This document shows, in pieces, positions 17,250 through 24,379 of a DNA stretch of 64,000 bases. Every line of letters starts with the position of its first letter. Positions within the stretch are counted from its first letter, which is position 1. A model generated the notes under the pieces. It was not told the origin of the DNA. It made no database searches and worked only from the letters and a program-made list of their open reading frames with translations. A program made the translations under genes and the position numbers. Source of the DNA: Burkholderia sp. PAMC 26561 (lineage in GTDB: Bacteria > Pseudomonadota > Gammaproteobacteria > Burkholderiales > Burkholderiaceae); NCBI RefSeq assembly GCF_001557535.2, contig NZ_CP014315.1:806001-870000 (forward strand), in the 5' to 3' direction.

Positions 17250-17999
17250 TCAATGCCGCTGGCCAACGAGATCATCGACCAGCGGCACGACCGCGAGCAC
17301 CACGAGCATTGCGGCGAGCGGTATGGTTGCGATAAAACCGACGTACTTGAATCCCATCGCCCCCGCAATCCCGCCGGTAAAAAACATCCCCAGCAACGAC
17401 GCGAGCAGCCCGAGCTTCGACCGGTCCGCCGTCACGGCTTTCATGCCGGGTTCATCGGTCGAAGCGTTCCAGTACACGAGCTTGCCAAGCTCGATACCCA
17501 TATCGGTTACAAGCCCGGTCACGTGCGTGGTGCGGATTTCCGCCTTGGAGATCTTGGTGATCATTGCGTTCTGCAGGCCCATCACAAAGCAGAGCAACGC
17601 GACCGTGGCCGGGACGAACAAGATCCGGTCCTGTTCCAGGTTCGCGCCGATCAGCCCAAAGAGCAGCAGCAACGCAGCTTCGAGCAGCAAGGGCAACGCG
17701 TATTCGCTTTGCGCTGCGCGCCGCCTGCCCCAGTTGATCATGATCGCGGACGTGGCGGCGCCCGACATGAACGCCACGAGCGAACTGAGGCCCGCGACAA
17801 CGAGACCCGTCTCGCCGAGCGACAGGTTATCGGCCAGCGCCGACACCACGCCGGACATGTGCGACGTGTACTGGCCGACGGCAAGAAAACCGCCGGCGTT
17901 CGCAGCGCCTGCAATGAACGCAAGCCAGCGCCCGAGGCGCCGGTTGCTCTGGTCGGTGCGTTCGGGCCGCGTGAAGCTGCGCAAATAATTCAGGGGCAT
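17250..17999 (-). CDS. YoaK/DUF1275 family membrane protein
   Basis: A 249-residue integral membrane protein with about six hydrophobic segments. The early FIAGAANAGGFLAVGQYTSHMSGVV and later GLQNAMITKISKAEIRTTHVTG are characteristic of the DUF1275 (YoaK) family, whose function is unknown. The ribosome site GGCGGAAC precedes the ATG at 17999. It lies 45 bases downstream of the FNR-like regulator gene on the same strand and may be co-transcribed with it. It converges with the flavin reductase gene. Confidence 0.85.
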   Translation of the reverse strand: MPLNYLRSFTRPERTDQSNRRLGRWLAFIAGAANAGGFLAVGQYTSHMSGVVSALADNLSLGETGLVVAGLSSLVAFMSGAATSAIMINWGRRRAAQSEYALPLLLEAALLLLFGLIGANLEQDRILFVPATVALLCFVMGLQNAMITKISKAEIRTTHVTGLVTDMGIELGKLVYWNASTDEPGMKAVTADRSKLGLLASLLGMFFTGGIAGAMGFKYVGFIATIPLAAMLVVLAVVPLVDDLVGQRH

Positions 18000-18044
18000 C
18001 GTGTTCCGCCATCGGCATTGCGAGCCGCGATGTGAGGCGCCCAG

Positions 18045-18866
18045 TCAGACTTCGGCGAGCCGCTCGCTGTCGACGATCCGGATCTGCTTGCCGTTCGTAT
18101 CGACGATCCGTTCTTTTTGTAGCTTCGAGAACATCCGGCTCACCGTCTCGAGCTTCAACCCGAGATAGCTGCCAATCTCTTCTCGCGTCATGCGCAGGTT
18201 GAACTCTGCCGCCGAATAGCCACGTACCTTCATCCGCGTAGACAGATTCATCAGGAAGGTCGCGACGCGCTGCTCGGCGGTCATCGTGCCCAACATCATC
18301 ATCAGGCCGGATTCCCTCACGATCTCGCCGCTCATCATCCGGTGGACATGCTGCTGCACGGCTTTGACGTCGTGGCAGAGCTCCTCCAGGAGGTCGAAGG
18401 GGATCACGCAAACCTTGCTGTCTTCGAGCGCAATTGCATCGCAGTTCTGTTCGCCTGAGCAGACGCCGTCGAGTCCAAGCGGTTCGCCCGCGATGTGAAA
18501 ACCCGTGACCTGCTGCTGCCCGTCGCGATGCGTGACCACGGTCTTGAAACAGCCCGTGCGCACGGCGTAAATGCTTTTAAACGCGTCTCCCGTGCGGTAC
18601 AGCGTCTCGCCGCGCCGCACGAGCCGGGTCGAGCAGACGATCGCATCGAGCCTGTCGAGTTCGGCGCCGGTCAGTTGCGTTGGCATGCAGATCGCGTGCA
18701 GGGAGCAGGCGGAGCAGCGGGTGTCGGGGCGCGTAGCGGACGTAGCGGACGTAGCGGACGTAGCGGACGTAGCGGACAAAGTGGCGCTGGCTGCGGACCA
18801 CTGCGACGCGCGGTTAATAGCGGGCGAATTCGATACTGAAGGTGCGCAAGCGGTCGCTGACGTCAT
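18045..18866 (-). CDS. FNR-like oxygen-responsive Crp-family regulator
   Basis: A 273-residue regulator. Cys51, Cys54 and Cys60 (CSACSLHAIC) plus Cys153 (SKVCVIPF) match the spacing and placement of the four [4Fe-4S] ligands of E. coli FNR, so it should sense oxygen. A cyclic-nucleotide-binding-like barrel is followed by a winged helix-turn-helix with the recognition helix ETVSRMFSK, carrying the E..SR contacts that read TTGAT-N4-ATCAA. The start at 18866 is supported by GGGAGA. The first 48 residues are unusual: low-complexity Ala/Ser/Thr containing an ATS tripeptide repeat encoded by a 9-base tandem DNA repeat. A matching FNR box lies before the stress-protein operon at 22174. Confidence 0.88.
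   Translation of the reverse strand: MTSATACAPSVSNSPAINRASQWSAASATLSATSATSATSATSATRPDTRCSACSLHAICMPTQLTGAELDRLDAIVCSTRLVRRGETLYRTGDAFKSIYAVRTGCFKTVVTHRDGQQQVTGFHIAGEPLGLDGVCSGEQNCDAIALEDSKVCVIPFDLLEELCHDVKAVQQHVHRMMSGEIVRESGLMMMLGTMTAEQRVATFLMNLSTRMKVRGYSAAEFNLRMTREEIGSYLGLKLETVSRMFSKLQKERIVDTNGKQIRIVDSERLAEV
18733..18777. repeat. five tandem copies of a 9-base repeat inside the FNR-like gene
   Basis: GTAGCGGAC occurs five times without interruption. On the coding (minus) strand it encodes repeated Ser-Ala-Thr triplets just upstream of the cysteine cluster. Because the unit is nine bases, gain or loss of copies keeps the frame and changes only linker length. Confidence 0.9.
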
Positions 18867-19181
18867 GACGTCTCCCGTGAGTGGTTTGCATCGGTGCGTT
18901 GCGCGGCGGCTGGCGGGGCGTGCCTATGGTGCGCGCAGCGGGTGCGGAGCGGAGCGTCTCGCCATGGAGATGTCGCGCAGAGGCGCAGAAGATCCGCCGG
19001 CGGGGCGATGGGCCGCTTGTCGGCTTTCGCCGATGTTCCCGGAGCAAGCCGGCGCCCAGTGAGACAAGTATGAGTGACTCTATCTCAAAATAAAATCAGC
19101 GAGCGGCAGCGCTCGATGTAGGGATTTGGGAGTCTTTGTAGGGAACGGACTACACGCGTTGATCGCATCATCCGGATGCCA
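18867..19181. other. 315-base intergenic region upstream of the FNR-like gene
   Basis: Lies between the response-regulator stop and the FNR-like start, both on the minus strand. No gene is supported. It must hold the promoter of the FNR-like gene. No TTGAT-N4-ATCAA box or clear terminator was found in it. Confidence 0.45.
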
Positions 19182-19829
19182 TCAAGTCTCGTGGTCGTCT
19201 TCGAACAGTTTGTGCCGCACGGCGTAGCGCACGAGCGCCGCGTCGTGGGGCATCTGCATCTTGTCGAGAATGCGGGTCTTGTAGGTGCTGATGGTCTTCG
19301 CGCTGACCGAGAGCGCCTGGGCGATCTGCGTGATCGTTTCTCCGCTCGCAATGCGCCGGAACACCTCGAATTCACGGTCGGAAAGCCGCTGATGCGGCAG
19401 GTCGTCGCCACGGTCGTGCAGGCTCAGCGCCAGGCGTTCGGCCATGGTGAGGCTGACATACACGCCGCCCGATGCAATCTTGTTGACGGCCGCGACCAGC
19501 TCGGCGCTCGCGCTTTCCTTGGTGAGATACCCCGACGCCCCGGCCTTGAACGCACGCACCGCGTATTGCTGCTCGGCGTGCATGGTCAGGATGAGCACGC
19601 GCAGCGCCGGCTTTTCGTCCTTGATCTGCTTGAGCAGTTCAACACCATTGCGGCCGGGCATCGACAGGTCGAGCACGAGCACATCGGCTGGAATCTCGCG
19701 GATCATCGCGATGGTCGTGGCGCCATCGCTGGCCTCGCCCGCCACTTCCACGCCGTCGGCATTGTCCAGGATATGGCGCAGTCCGTCCCGAACGAGAGTG
19801 TGGTCATCGGATAACAAGACCCGGGTCAT
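19182..19829 (-). CDS. NarL/LuxR-family response regulator (orphan)
   Basis: A 215-residue two-domain response regulator. The receiver domain (1-120) has the acidic pair in LLSDDH, the phosphorylated Asp in VLVLDLSMPG, Thr in LTMHAEQ and Lys in LTKES. The LuxR-type DNA-binding domain (about 145-205) has LSDREFEVFRRIASGETITQIA and VSAKTISTYKTRILDKM. The ATG at 19829 starts the conserved receiver. No histidine kinase gene is adjacent, so its partner is elsewhere. It lies between an FNR-like regulator and a stress-protein operon, which suggests a role in oxygen or redox control; this is an inference from context only. Confidence 0.88.
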   Translation of the reverse strand: MTRVLLSDDHTLVRDGLRHILDNADGVEVAGEASDGATTIAMIREIPADVLVLDLSMPGRNGVELLKQIKDEKPALRVLILTMHAEQQYAVRAFKAGASGYLTKESASAELVAAVNKIASGGVYVSLTMAERLALSLHDRGDDLPHQRLSDREFEVFRRIASGETITQIAQALSVSAKTISTYKTRILDKMQMPHDAALVRYAVRHKLFEDDHET

Positions 19830-19906
19830 TGCTTGAGATCGTCCTCGGTGCGCACCGTATAAACGCCGCGGGTGCTGGGTTGCCGTCTGGTGGAACGGCA
19901 CGTGTC

Positions 19907-19938
19907 AGAAAAAAAGATGCCCGCAAACTGGCGGGCAT
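19907..19938 (-). terminator. strong Rho-independent terminator of the stress-protein operon
   Basis: Read on the minus strand: ATGCCCGC, loop CAGTTT, GCGGGCAT, then CTTTTTTT. It has a perfect 8-base GC-rich stem and a T-run, placed 55 bases after the last universal-stress gene and before the response regulator. Confidence 0.85.
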
Positions 19939-19992
19939 TAAGGATGCGCAAGGACACTGAGCCATGAACGCATTGTTGAAACTCGTGAGGCA

Positions 19993-20832
19993 TTAGTGCG
20001 ACATTAGCACGGGCGCGGTCATGCTTTCCAGTAGCGATCGTGTAACACCCCCAAGAAAACGCTCGTGCAACCGCGTATGTCCGTATGCGCCAAGCACCAG
20101 CAGATCCGAGTCGGTGTCCGCCAGGACATCGAGCAAAGTGGCGCCTGTACTTACGCCGGAGGCAGGCGGCATCGATAAGACACCGGCCCGCACCTCGTGG
20201 TGTTCAAGATACGCTGCAAGCGTATGTCCTGTGTTTTTACCGGCTTCGCCATCTTCTTCGCGATGCCGCTCGACGGTCACGATCTGCACCGAACGCGCAT
20301 GCCTCAAAACGGGAAGGGCGTCCGCCACGGCGCGCGCTGCGGCGCGACTGCCGTCCCATGCAATGAGCACGGTCTCGCCGAACCGGTCGACACGGCCGGC
20401 ATACGGAAGGAGGATCGCGGGCCGGCCGCAGCGCATCACGACGTCATCGGCAAAATGCTCGGCAATAAACGCCGCCGGGTCCGCAGGATCGGCCTGCCCG
20501 AGGACGATCAGGTCGGCGTGGCGCGCGTGCAACGTCGCCGTAAGCACCGACGGCCCGACGGGCGCGCGCCATTCCGATGTGGCCGCGGCTAACCGCGTCG
20601 CCGATAAAAAGTGATCGTTCGCCCGCGCGAGTCGGGCGCGGGCCTGCGCCTCGTGGACGGCAAGGCTCAGGCTTTCGTCTGACTTTACGAGTGGGCGCAG
20701 CTCATTCCGGCAGACCATGTACAGCCCGATCAGATGGGCGTTGTGCTTGAGGGCAAGGTCGACGGCGAAGTCGACCCGCGCGCCGCTGCGCCGGCTGTCA
20801 TCGATATGCACGAGGATGGTCTTGTAGCTCAT
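19993..20832 (-). CDS. universal stress protein, tandem-domain
   Basis: A 279-residue two-domain UspA-family protein. The first domain begins MSYKTILVHIDDSRRS. The second ends DLLVLGAYGHTRLHERFLGGVTRSLLESM, close to the G-2x-G-9x-G nucleotide-binding motif. It is the third gene of a usp operon: its ATG overlaps the preceding gene by 4 bases and has GGGAG upstream. It is clearly paralogous to the 279-residue protein at 21335. Such proteins bind ATP and support survival under hypoxia, starvation or stationary phase. Confidence 0.88.
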   Translation of the reverse strand: MSYKTILVHIDDSRRSGARVDFAVDLALKHNAHLIGLYMVCRNELRPLVKSDESLSLAVHEAQARARLARANDHFLSATRLAAATSEWRAPVGPSVLTATLHARHADLIVLGQADPADPAAFIAEHFADDVVMRCGRPAILLPYAGRVDRFGETVLIAWDGSRAAARAVADALPVLRHARSVQIVTVERHREEDGEAGKNTGHTLAAYLEHHEVRAGVLSMPPASGVSTGATLLDVLADTDSDLLVLGAYGHTRLHERFLGGVTRSLLESMTAPVLMSH

Positions 20833-21317
20833 GTCAGCACTCCCGCAACGTCCGGTTTCATTTGTGTGGGCGGATGATGCGGAACGAGCAACACCGGCAT
20901 TGTGGAGAGGCGCAGGAAATGTTCGGCGACGCTGCCAAGCAAAAGCCGCCGCCAGCCGCGCCTGCCGTGCGTGCCCATCACGATGAGGTCGGCATCGAAG
21001 GCTTGCGCCGTATGCTCGATGCGTTGCGCGATGTCGTCGGCAAGCGGCTCGACTTCGACCATGCTTGTCGTGCCCTTCACGCCGTAGCGTTTCATCTTCG
21101 CGGCTGCATCGGCGAGAACGTGTTCGCCTTCGGTCACAAAGGCGTCGCGTATCGGGGTGGGATCAAACGCCGCGCCCGAATACGATAGCGGCGGGACATC
21201 GATTACGTAGACGGGCCTGAGCTCGGCGCCGTGATCTCGCGCGAGTTCGAGCGCCGCCTCCAGTGCGCGGCTGGAGGTCTCGCTGCCGTCGACGGGCGCA
21301 ATGATTCGCTTATACAT
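20829..21317 (-). CDS. universal stress protein, single-domain
   Basis: A 162-residue UspA-family protein starting MYKRIIAPVDGSETSSRALE, with the ATP-binding signature GTHGRRGWRRLLLGSVAE (G-2x-G-9x-G-S) near residues 120-140. The ATG at 21317 has AGGAAG upstream and is preferred over the in-frame start at 21338, which overlaps the preceding gene. It is the middle gene of the three-gene operon, 17 bases after the first and overlapping the third by 4. It probably dimerises and binds ATP. Confidence 0.88.
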   Translation of the reverse strand: MYKRIIAPVDGSETSSRALEAALELARDHGAELRPVYVIDVPPLSYSGAAFDPTPIRDAFVTEGEHVLADAAAKMKRYGVKGTTSMVEVEPLADDIAQRIEHTAQAFDADLIVMGTHGRRGWRRLLLGSVAEHFLRLSTMPVLLVPHHPPTQMKPDVAGVLT

Positions 21318-21334
21318 GGCAATTCTTCCTGTGA

Positions 21335-22174
21335 TCAATGCGACATGAGTACGGGGACGGTCATCGACTGGAACATGCTGCGCGTGACGCCCCCCATGAC
21401 CAGTTCCTGCCAGCGCGAGTGGCCGTACGCGCCCATCACGATCAGATCGGCGCCCAGTTCCGCTGCCTTCGAGAGCAGCAGGCCGCCTGCCGCCGTGTTT
21501 TCGATGTGTCCGAGCCGGACCACGTTTGCTTTCACGTCATGCCGTGCAAGGACGAGCGCGATGTCCGCGCCGGGGATGCGATCGCCGCACGCCGCGTCAT
21601 GTAATTCGTCGACCGTCACGATGGTGGTCCGCTTCGCCCGCCGCAAGAGCGGCAACGCATCATGCACGGCGCGCACGGACTCGCGGCTGCCGTTCCACGC
21701 GACCATCACGTTTTCGCTGAACGTCGTGAACTCGCGGGCGTACGGGTGGAAAAGCACCGGGCGGCCTGCGGACATCACGAGCGCTTCCGGAAAATGATCG
21801 GCAATAAACGATTCGGGATCGTCCGGATCTTCCTGTCCGGCAATGACGAGATCGGCACACCGCGCTAGGTGGGTGATGTCATCGTTCGGATAGTCGATGT
21901 TGCCGGCCCAGCGTCCAGCTACACCGGCGTCTTCCAGTTCTGCGTGGAAGACCTGTTCCAGCGCGCTCTGCCGCTCGAGACGCAGCTTGCGATGCTCCTG
22001 GAAATACTCGGAATAACCGGCCATTACGTAAAAGGTCCGCGGGTCCGGCGTGAAGCTGGTCAAGGCTCCCGTAAGATGCGCGCCGTATTGCCGGGCGAGC
22101 CGCATTGCGAACTTGAGGCGCGCGGTCGAGCGTGAACTGGTGTCGAGCTGGACCAGGATGCTTGTGAGGCTCAT
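21335..22174 (-). CDS. universal stress protein, tandem-domain
   Basis: A 279-residue two-domain UspA-family protein. The N-terminal domain begins MSLTSILVQLDTSSRSTARL and the C-terminal domain has LIVMGAYGHSRWQELVMGGVTRSMFQSM. First gene of the usp operon, with a GGAG ribosome site and a perfect FNR box 93 bases upstream of its start. It resembles the third gene along its whole length, so the operon probably grew by duplication. Regulation by oxygen through the nearby FNR-like protein is likely. Confidence 0.9.
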   Translation of the reverse strand: MSLTSILVQLDTSSRSTARLKFAMRLARQYGAHLTGALTSFTPDPRTFYVMAGYSEYFQEHRKLRLERQSALEQVFHAELEDAGVAGRWAGNIDYPNDDITHLARCADLVIAGQEDPDDPESFIADHFPEALVMSAGRPVLFHPYAREFTTFSENVMVAWNGSRESVRAVHDALPLLRRAKRTTIVTVDELHDAACGDRIPGADIALVLARHDVKANVVRLGHIENTAAGGLLLSKAAELGADLIVMGAYGHSRWQELVMGGVTRSMFQSMTVPVLMSH

Positions 22175-22266
22175 CGCAGAAACTCCGTTGGTGGGTGCTC
22201 GCGGTGGCCTACCTGTCAGGCGCCCGGCGCTTGACGAAAAGTCTATGGGCTCAGGAATCCCGTCCC

Positions 22267-22280
22267 TTGATGTAGATCAA
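22267..22280 (-). promoter_or_regulatory. perfect FNR box upstream of the usp operon
   Basis: TTGAT-GTAG-ATCAA matches the full FNR/ANR consensus TTGAT-N4-ATCAA. On the minus strand a possible -10 element (CATAGACT) begins about 20 bases downstream, which would place the box near -40, the class II activator position. The gene for an FNR-like protein with the matching E..SR recognition helix is 4 kb away in this window. Confidence 0.8.
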
Positions 22281-22460
22281 CGATCTCGCCCACGCGCGGG
22301 GCGTCGAAATGCACGCCGACGAACTCTGCGTTATTACATCGGAGGTAATTGAACATATTCCTGCGCTCTCTAAGATGAGAGTCATCCCCTGGCACATCAG
22401 CTCGCCTGGGGGACACGAAATGCTCATGTTGTTTGTTCAAATCCATCGAAGGAGTTAGGA

Positions 22461-23012
22461 ATGCAAAGCTTTAGACTTTATACGATCGAATCGGCGCCGG
22501 CACAATCGCGGCCCACGCTCGAAGCCCTCGTTGAAAAATTCGGCTTTTTGCCGAACGTCATGGCGACCATGGCCGCCAACCCGGTTTTGCTCAACGGCTT
22601 CGCGGGCAGCTTCGCGAGTTTTCATGGCGGAAGTCTCGACGAATGCGAGAAACAGACCCTGCTGCTCACGAACGCGGTCACGATCAAGTGCCCTTGGACG
22701 GTGGCGGCGCATTCCACCTTTGCCCTTGAAGATGGCATGGCCGAAGCAGACGTCAACGCGATCCGTGCAGGAAAATTGCCAGCCGATCCTAAATATGCGG
22801 CGCTTTCGGGCTTGAGCCGGGCGCTGATCGAAAAACGCGGTAACGTGAGCGAGGGCGATATCGAGCGGTTTACATCGGCGGGATATTCGCCGCTTCAGAT
22901 ATTCGAGGTGATCACGAGTATCGGGATATCGACGATGGCCGCGACGACGACCAACATGGCCGGCACGCCGGTCGAAGACCGGTTCAAGGCTCAGGCGTGG
23001 GTCCCTGCATGA
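22461..23012 (+). CDS. AhpD/carboxymuconolactone decarboxylase-like protein
   Basis: A 183-residue all-helical protein with a good ribosome site (GAAGGAGTTAGGA). It shows the AhpD-like core LLLTNAVTIKCPWTVAAHSTFA; in classical members this is E..CxxC...H. Here the second cysteine is replaced by Thr (C-P-W-T), so thiol peroxidase-type chemistry by a CxxC pair is not expected. It is divergent from the usp operon and followed after about 80 bases by an XRE regulator on the same strand. A redox or detoxification role is possible; the substrate is unknown. Confidence 0.78.
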   Translation: MQSFRLYTIESAPAQSRPTLEALVEKFGFLPNVMATMAANPVLLNGFAGSFASFHGGSLDECEKQTLLLTNAVTIKCPWTVAAHSTFALEDGMAEADVNAIRAGKLPADPKYAALSGLSRALIEKRGNVSEGDIERFTSAGYSPLQIFEVITSIGISTMAATTTNMAGTPVEDRFKAQAWVPA

Positions 23013-23091
23013 CTGTTGGCGCGGGGTACGCGCGGCTCGACTGGAGTTGAGCGTATCCTGATCGACCGAACCCGCATTGAATGAGTATGGA

Positions 23092-23931
23092 ATGAAGTCC
23101 TCTGCCAAACCTGTTACTGAACTCGGCACGCTGCTGCGCCAATGGCGAAGTACGCGCGGCAGGAGCCAGTTCGATCTCTCGCTGGATGCCGGCGTGTCGC
23201 AACGGCATGTCAGCTTCATAGAGAGCGGGCGGAGCGCGCCGAGCCGCCAGACGCTCCTCAATCTTGCGCAGGCGCTCGACATTCCGCTTCGCGAGCGCAA
23301 CGCGTTGTTGCTCGCTGCGGGTTTCGCGCCCATGTATTCCGAAGGCGCCTGGAACGCGGAGGAAATGCAGAGCGTGACAGGGGCGCTCGCGCGCATGTTG
23401 AAGCAGCACGAACCGTTTCCGGCAGTCGTGATGGACCGCTACTGGAACGTGCTTTTGCCCAATGAATCGGCGCCGCGTTTCTTCAATCGCTTCATCGACC
23501 TGTCCGCGCGAAAAACGCCTCGCAACATGCTGCACCTGATGTTCGATCCCGATGGCATGCGGCCGTTCATCGCCAACTGGGAGGAGGTCGCCAGGAGCTT
23601 GATTCAGCGCGTGCATCGTGAATCGGTCGGGCGGGTTATCGATGAAAAGACGCGCGAGTTGATCGACGCGCTGCTCGCTTATCCCGACGTCAAGACCGTC
23701 TGGAAATCTGCGGAGACCCTCGACGCCGGACCGGCTACGCGCAGCACGCCGGTCATCCCCATCAGCTTCGCCAAGGACGGCGCGACACTCAATTACTTCT
23801 CCATGGTCACGACCGTCGGCACGCCGCAAACGGTTGCTGCGGAGGAGTTGCGAATCGAATCCTTGTTTCCTGCCGACGATGCAACCGAGGCGCTTCATCT
23901 CCGGATGCTCGGACACGCTCACGCGGAATGA
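23092..23931 (+). CDS. XRE-family regulator with MmyB-like ligand domain
   Basis: A 279-residue regulator. The N-terminal helix-turn-helix (about 10-70) contains LGTLLRQWRSTRGRSQFDLSLDAGVSQRHVSFIESGRSAPSRQ. The rest is the MmyB-type PAS-like ligand domain, with MDRYWNVLLPNESAPRFFNRF and NMLHLMFDPDGMRPFIANW, a family thought to bind fatty acids or similar ligands. The frame also has an ATG at 23077; the ATG at 23092 is equally good and neither has a strong ribosome site. The neighbouring AhpD-like gene upstream on the same strand is a plausible target, as this pairing of regulator and small oxidoreductase is common. Confidence 0.83.
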   Translation: MKSSAKPVTELGTLLRQWRSTRGRSQFDLSLDAGVSQRHVSFIESGRSAPSRQTLLNLAQALDIPLRERNALLLAAGFAPMYSEGAWNAEEMQSVTGALARMLKQHEPFPAVVMDRYWNVLLPNESAPRFFNRFIDLSARKTPRNMLHLMFDPDGMRPFIANWEEVARSLIQRVHRESVGRVIDEKTRELIDALLAYPDVKTVWKSAETLDAGPATRSTPVIPISFAKDGATLNYFSMVTTVGTPQTVAAEELRIESLFPADDATEALHLRMLGHAHAE

Positions 23932-24051
23932 AACGACGGTGTGTTTACGAAATCTATACGCCGCAAACCCCTTCTTCAACACAATAAATACCTGCAAACC
24001 TGAACAATTGGGGTTGATGCTGGCTATAGAACTACTAAAGGCGGGGAAACA

Positions 24052-24342
24052 ATGACCGATGACGCCGAGGCTTTGATCGATGAAATGCAGCGCTACGCGT
24101 GCGCCCGCATTCACGATGTACAACGCGGCGCGGAAACGCCCGCACTCGCAGCGCTGATGGTGGAGAAGTTCGGCGAAGGTTTGATGAAGGCGGGGTACTT
24201 GTTGAAGGTGGAACGGTTCGATGCCCTCACGCACGAGATCGACCGCCTGGTGCGCGAGATCGATGCGCACTATCCGACGCACCTTCAGTACAGGTTCGAG
24301 GCGCGGCCCGCAGGTCTCGCAATCAACGGTACGGTGTTTTGA
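24052..24342 (+). CDS. small hypothetical protein
   Basis: A 96-residue protein not recognised. It starts with ATG after GGCGGGGAAACA, a plausible ribosome site. The sequence is mostly helical and acidic (MTDDAEALIDEMQRYACARIHD) with a repeated pattern of charged and aliphatic residues and no membrane helix or signal peptide. It lies between the XRE regulator and the convergent exporter gene. Codon use looks like that of real genes in the region. Confidence 0.6.
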   Translation: MTDDAEALIDEMQRYACARIHDVQRGAETPALAALMVEKFGEGLMKAGYLLKVERFDALTHEIDRLVREIDAHYPTHLQYRFEARPAGLAINGTVF

Positions 24343-24379
24343 GCACTGGCGTGCAGACCTGTCCGCCAGCCCCTTATCT

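Noticed and set aside
18577..18801. Frame encoding a VRY repeat over the minisatellite
   Set aside because: It is a shifted reading of the nine-base repeat inside the FNR-like gene, not a gene.
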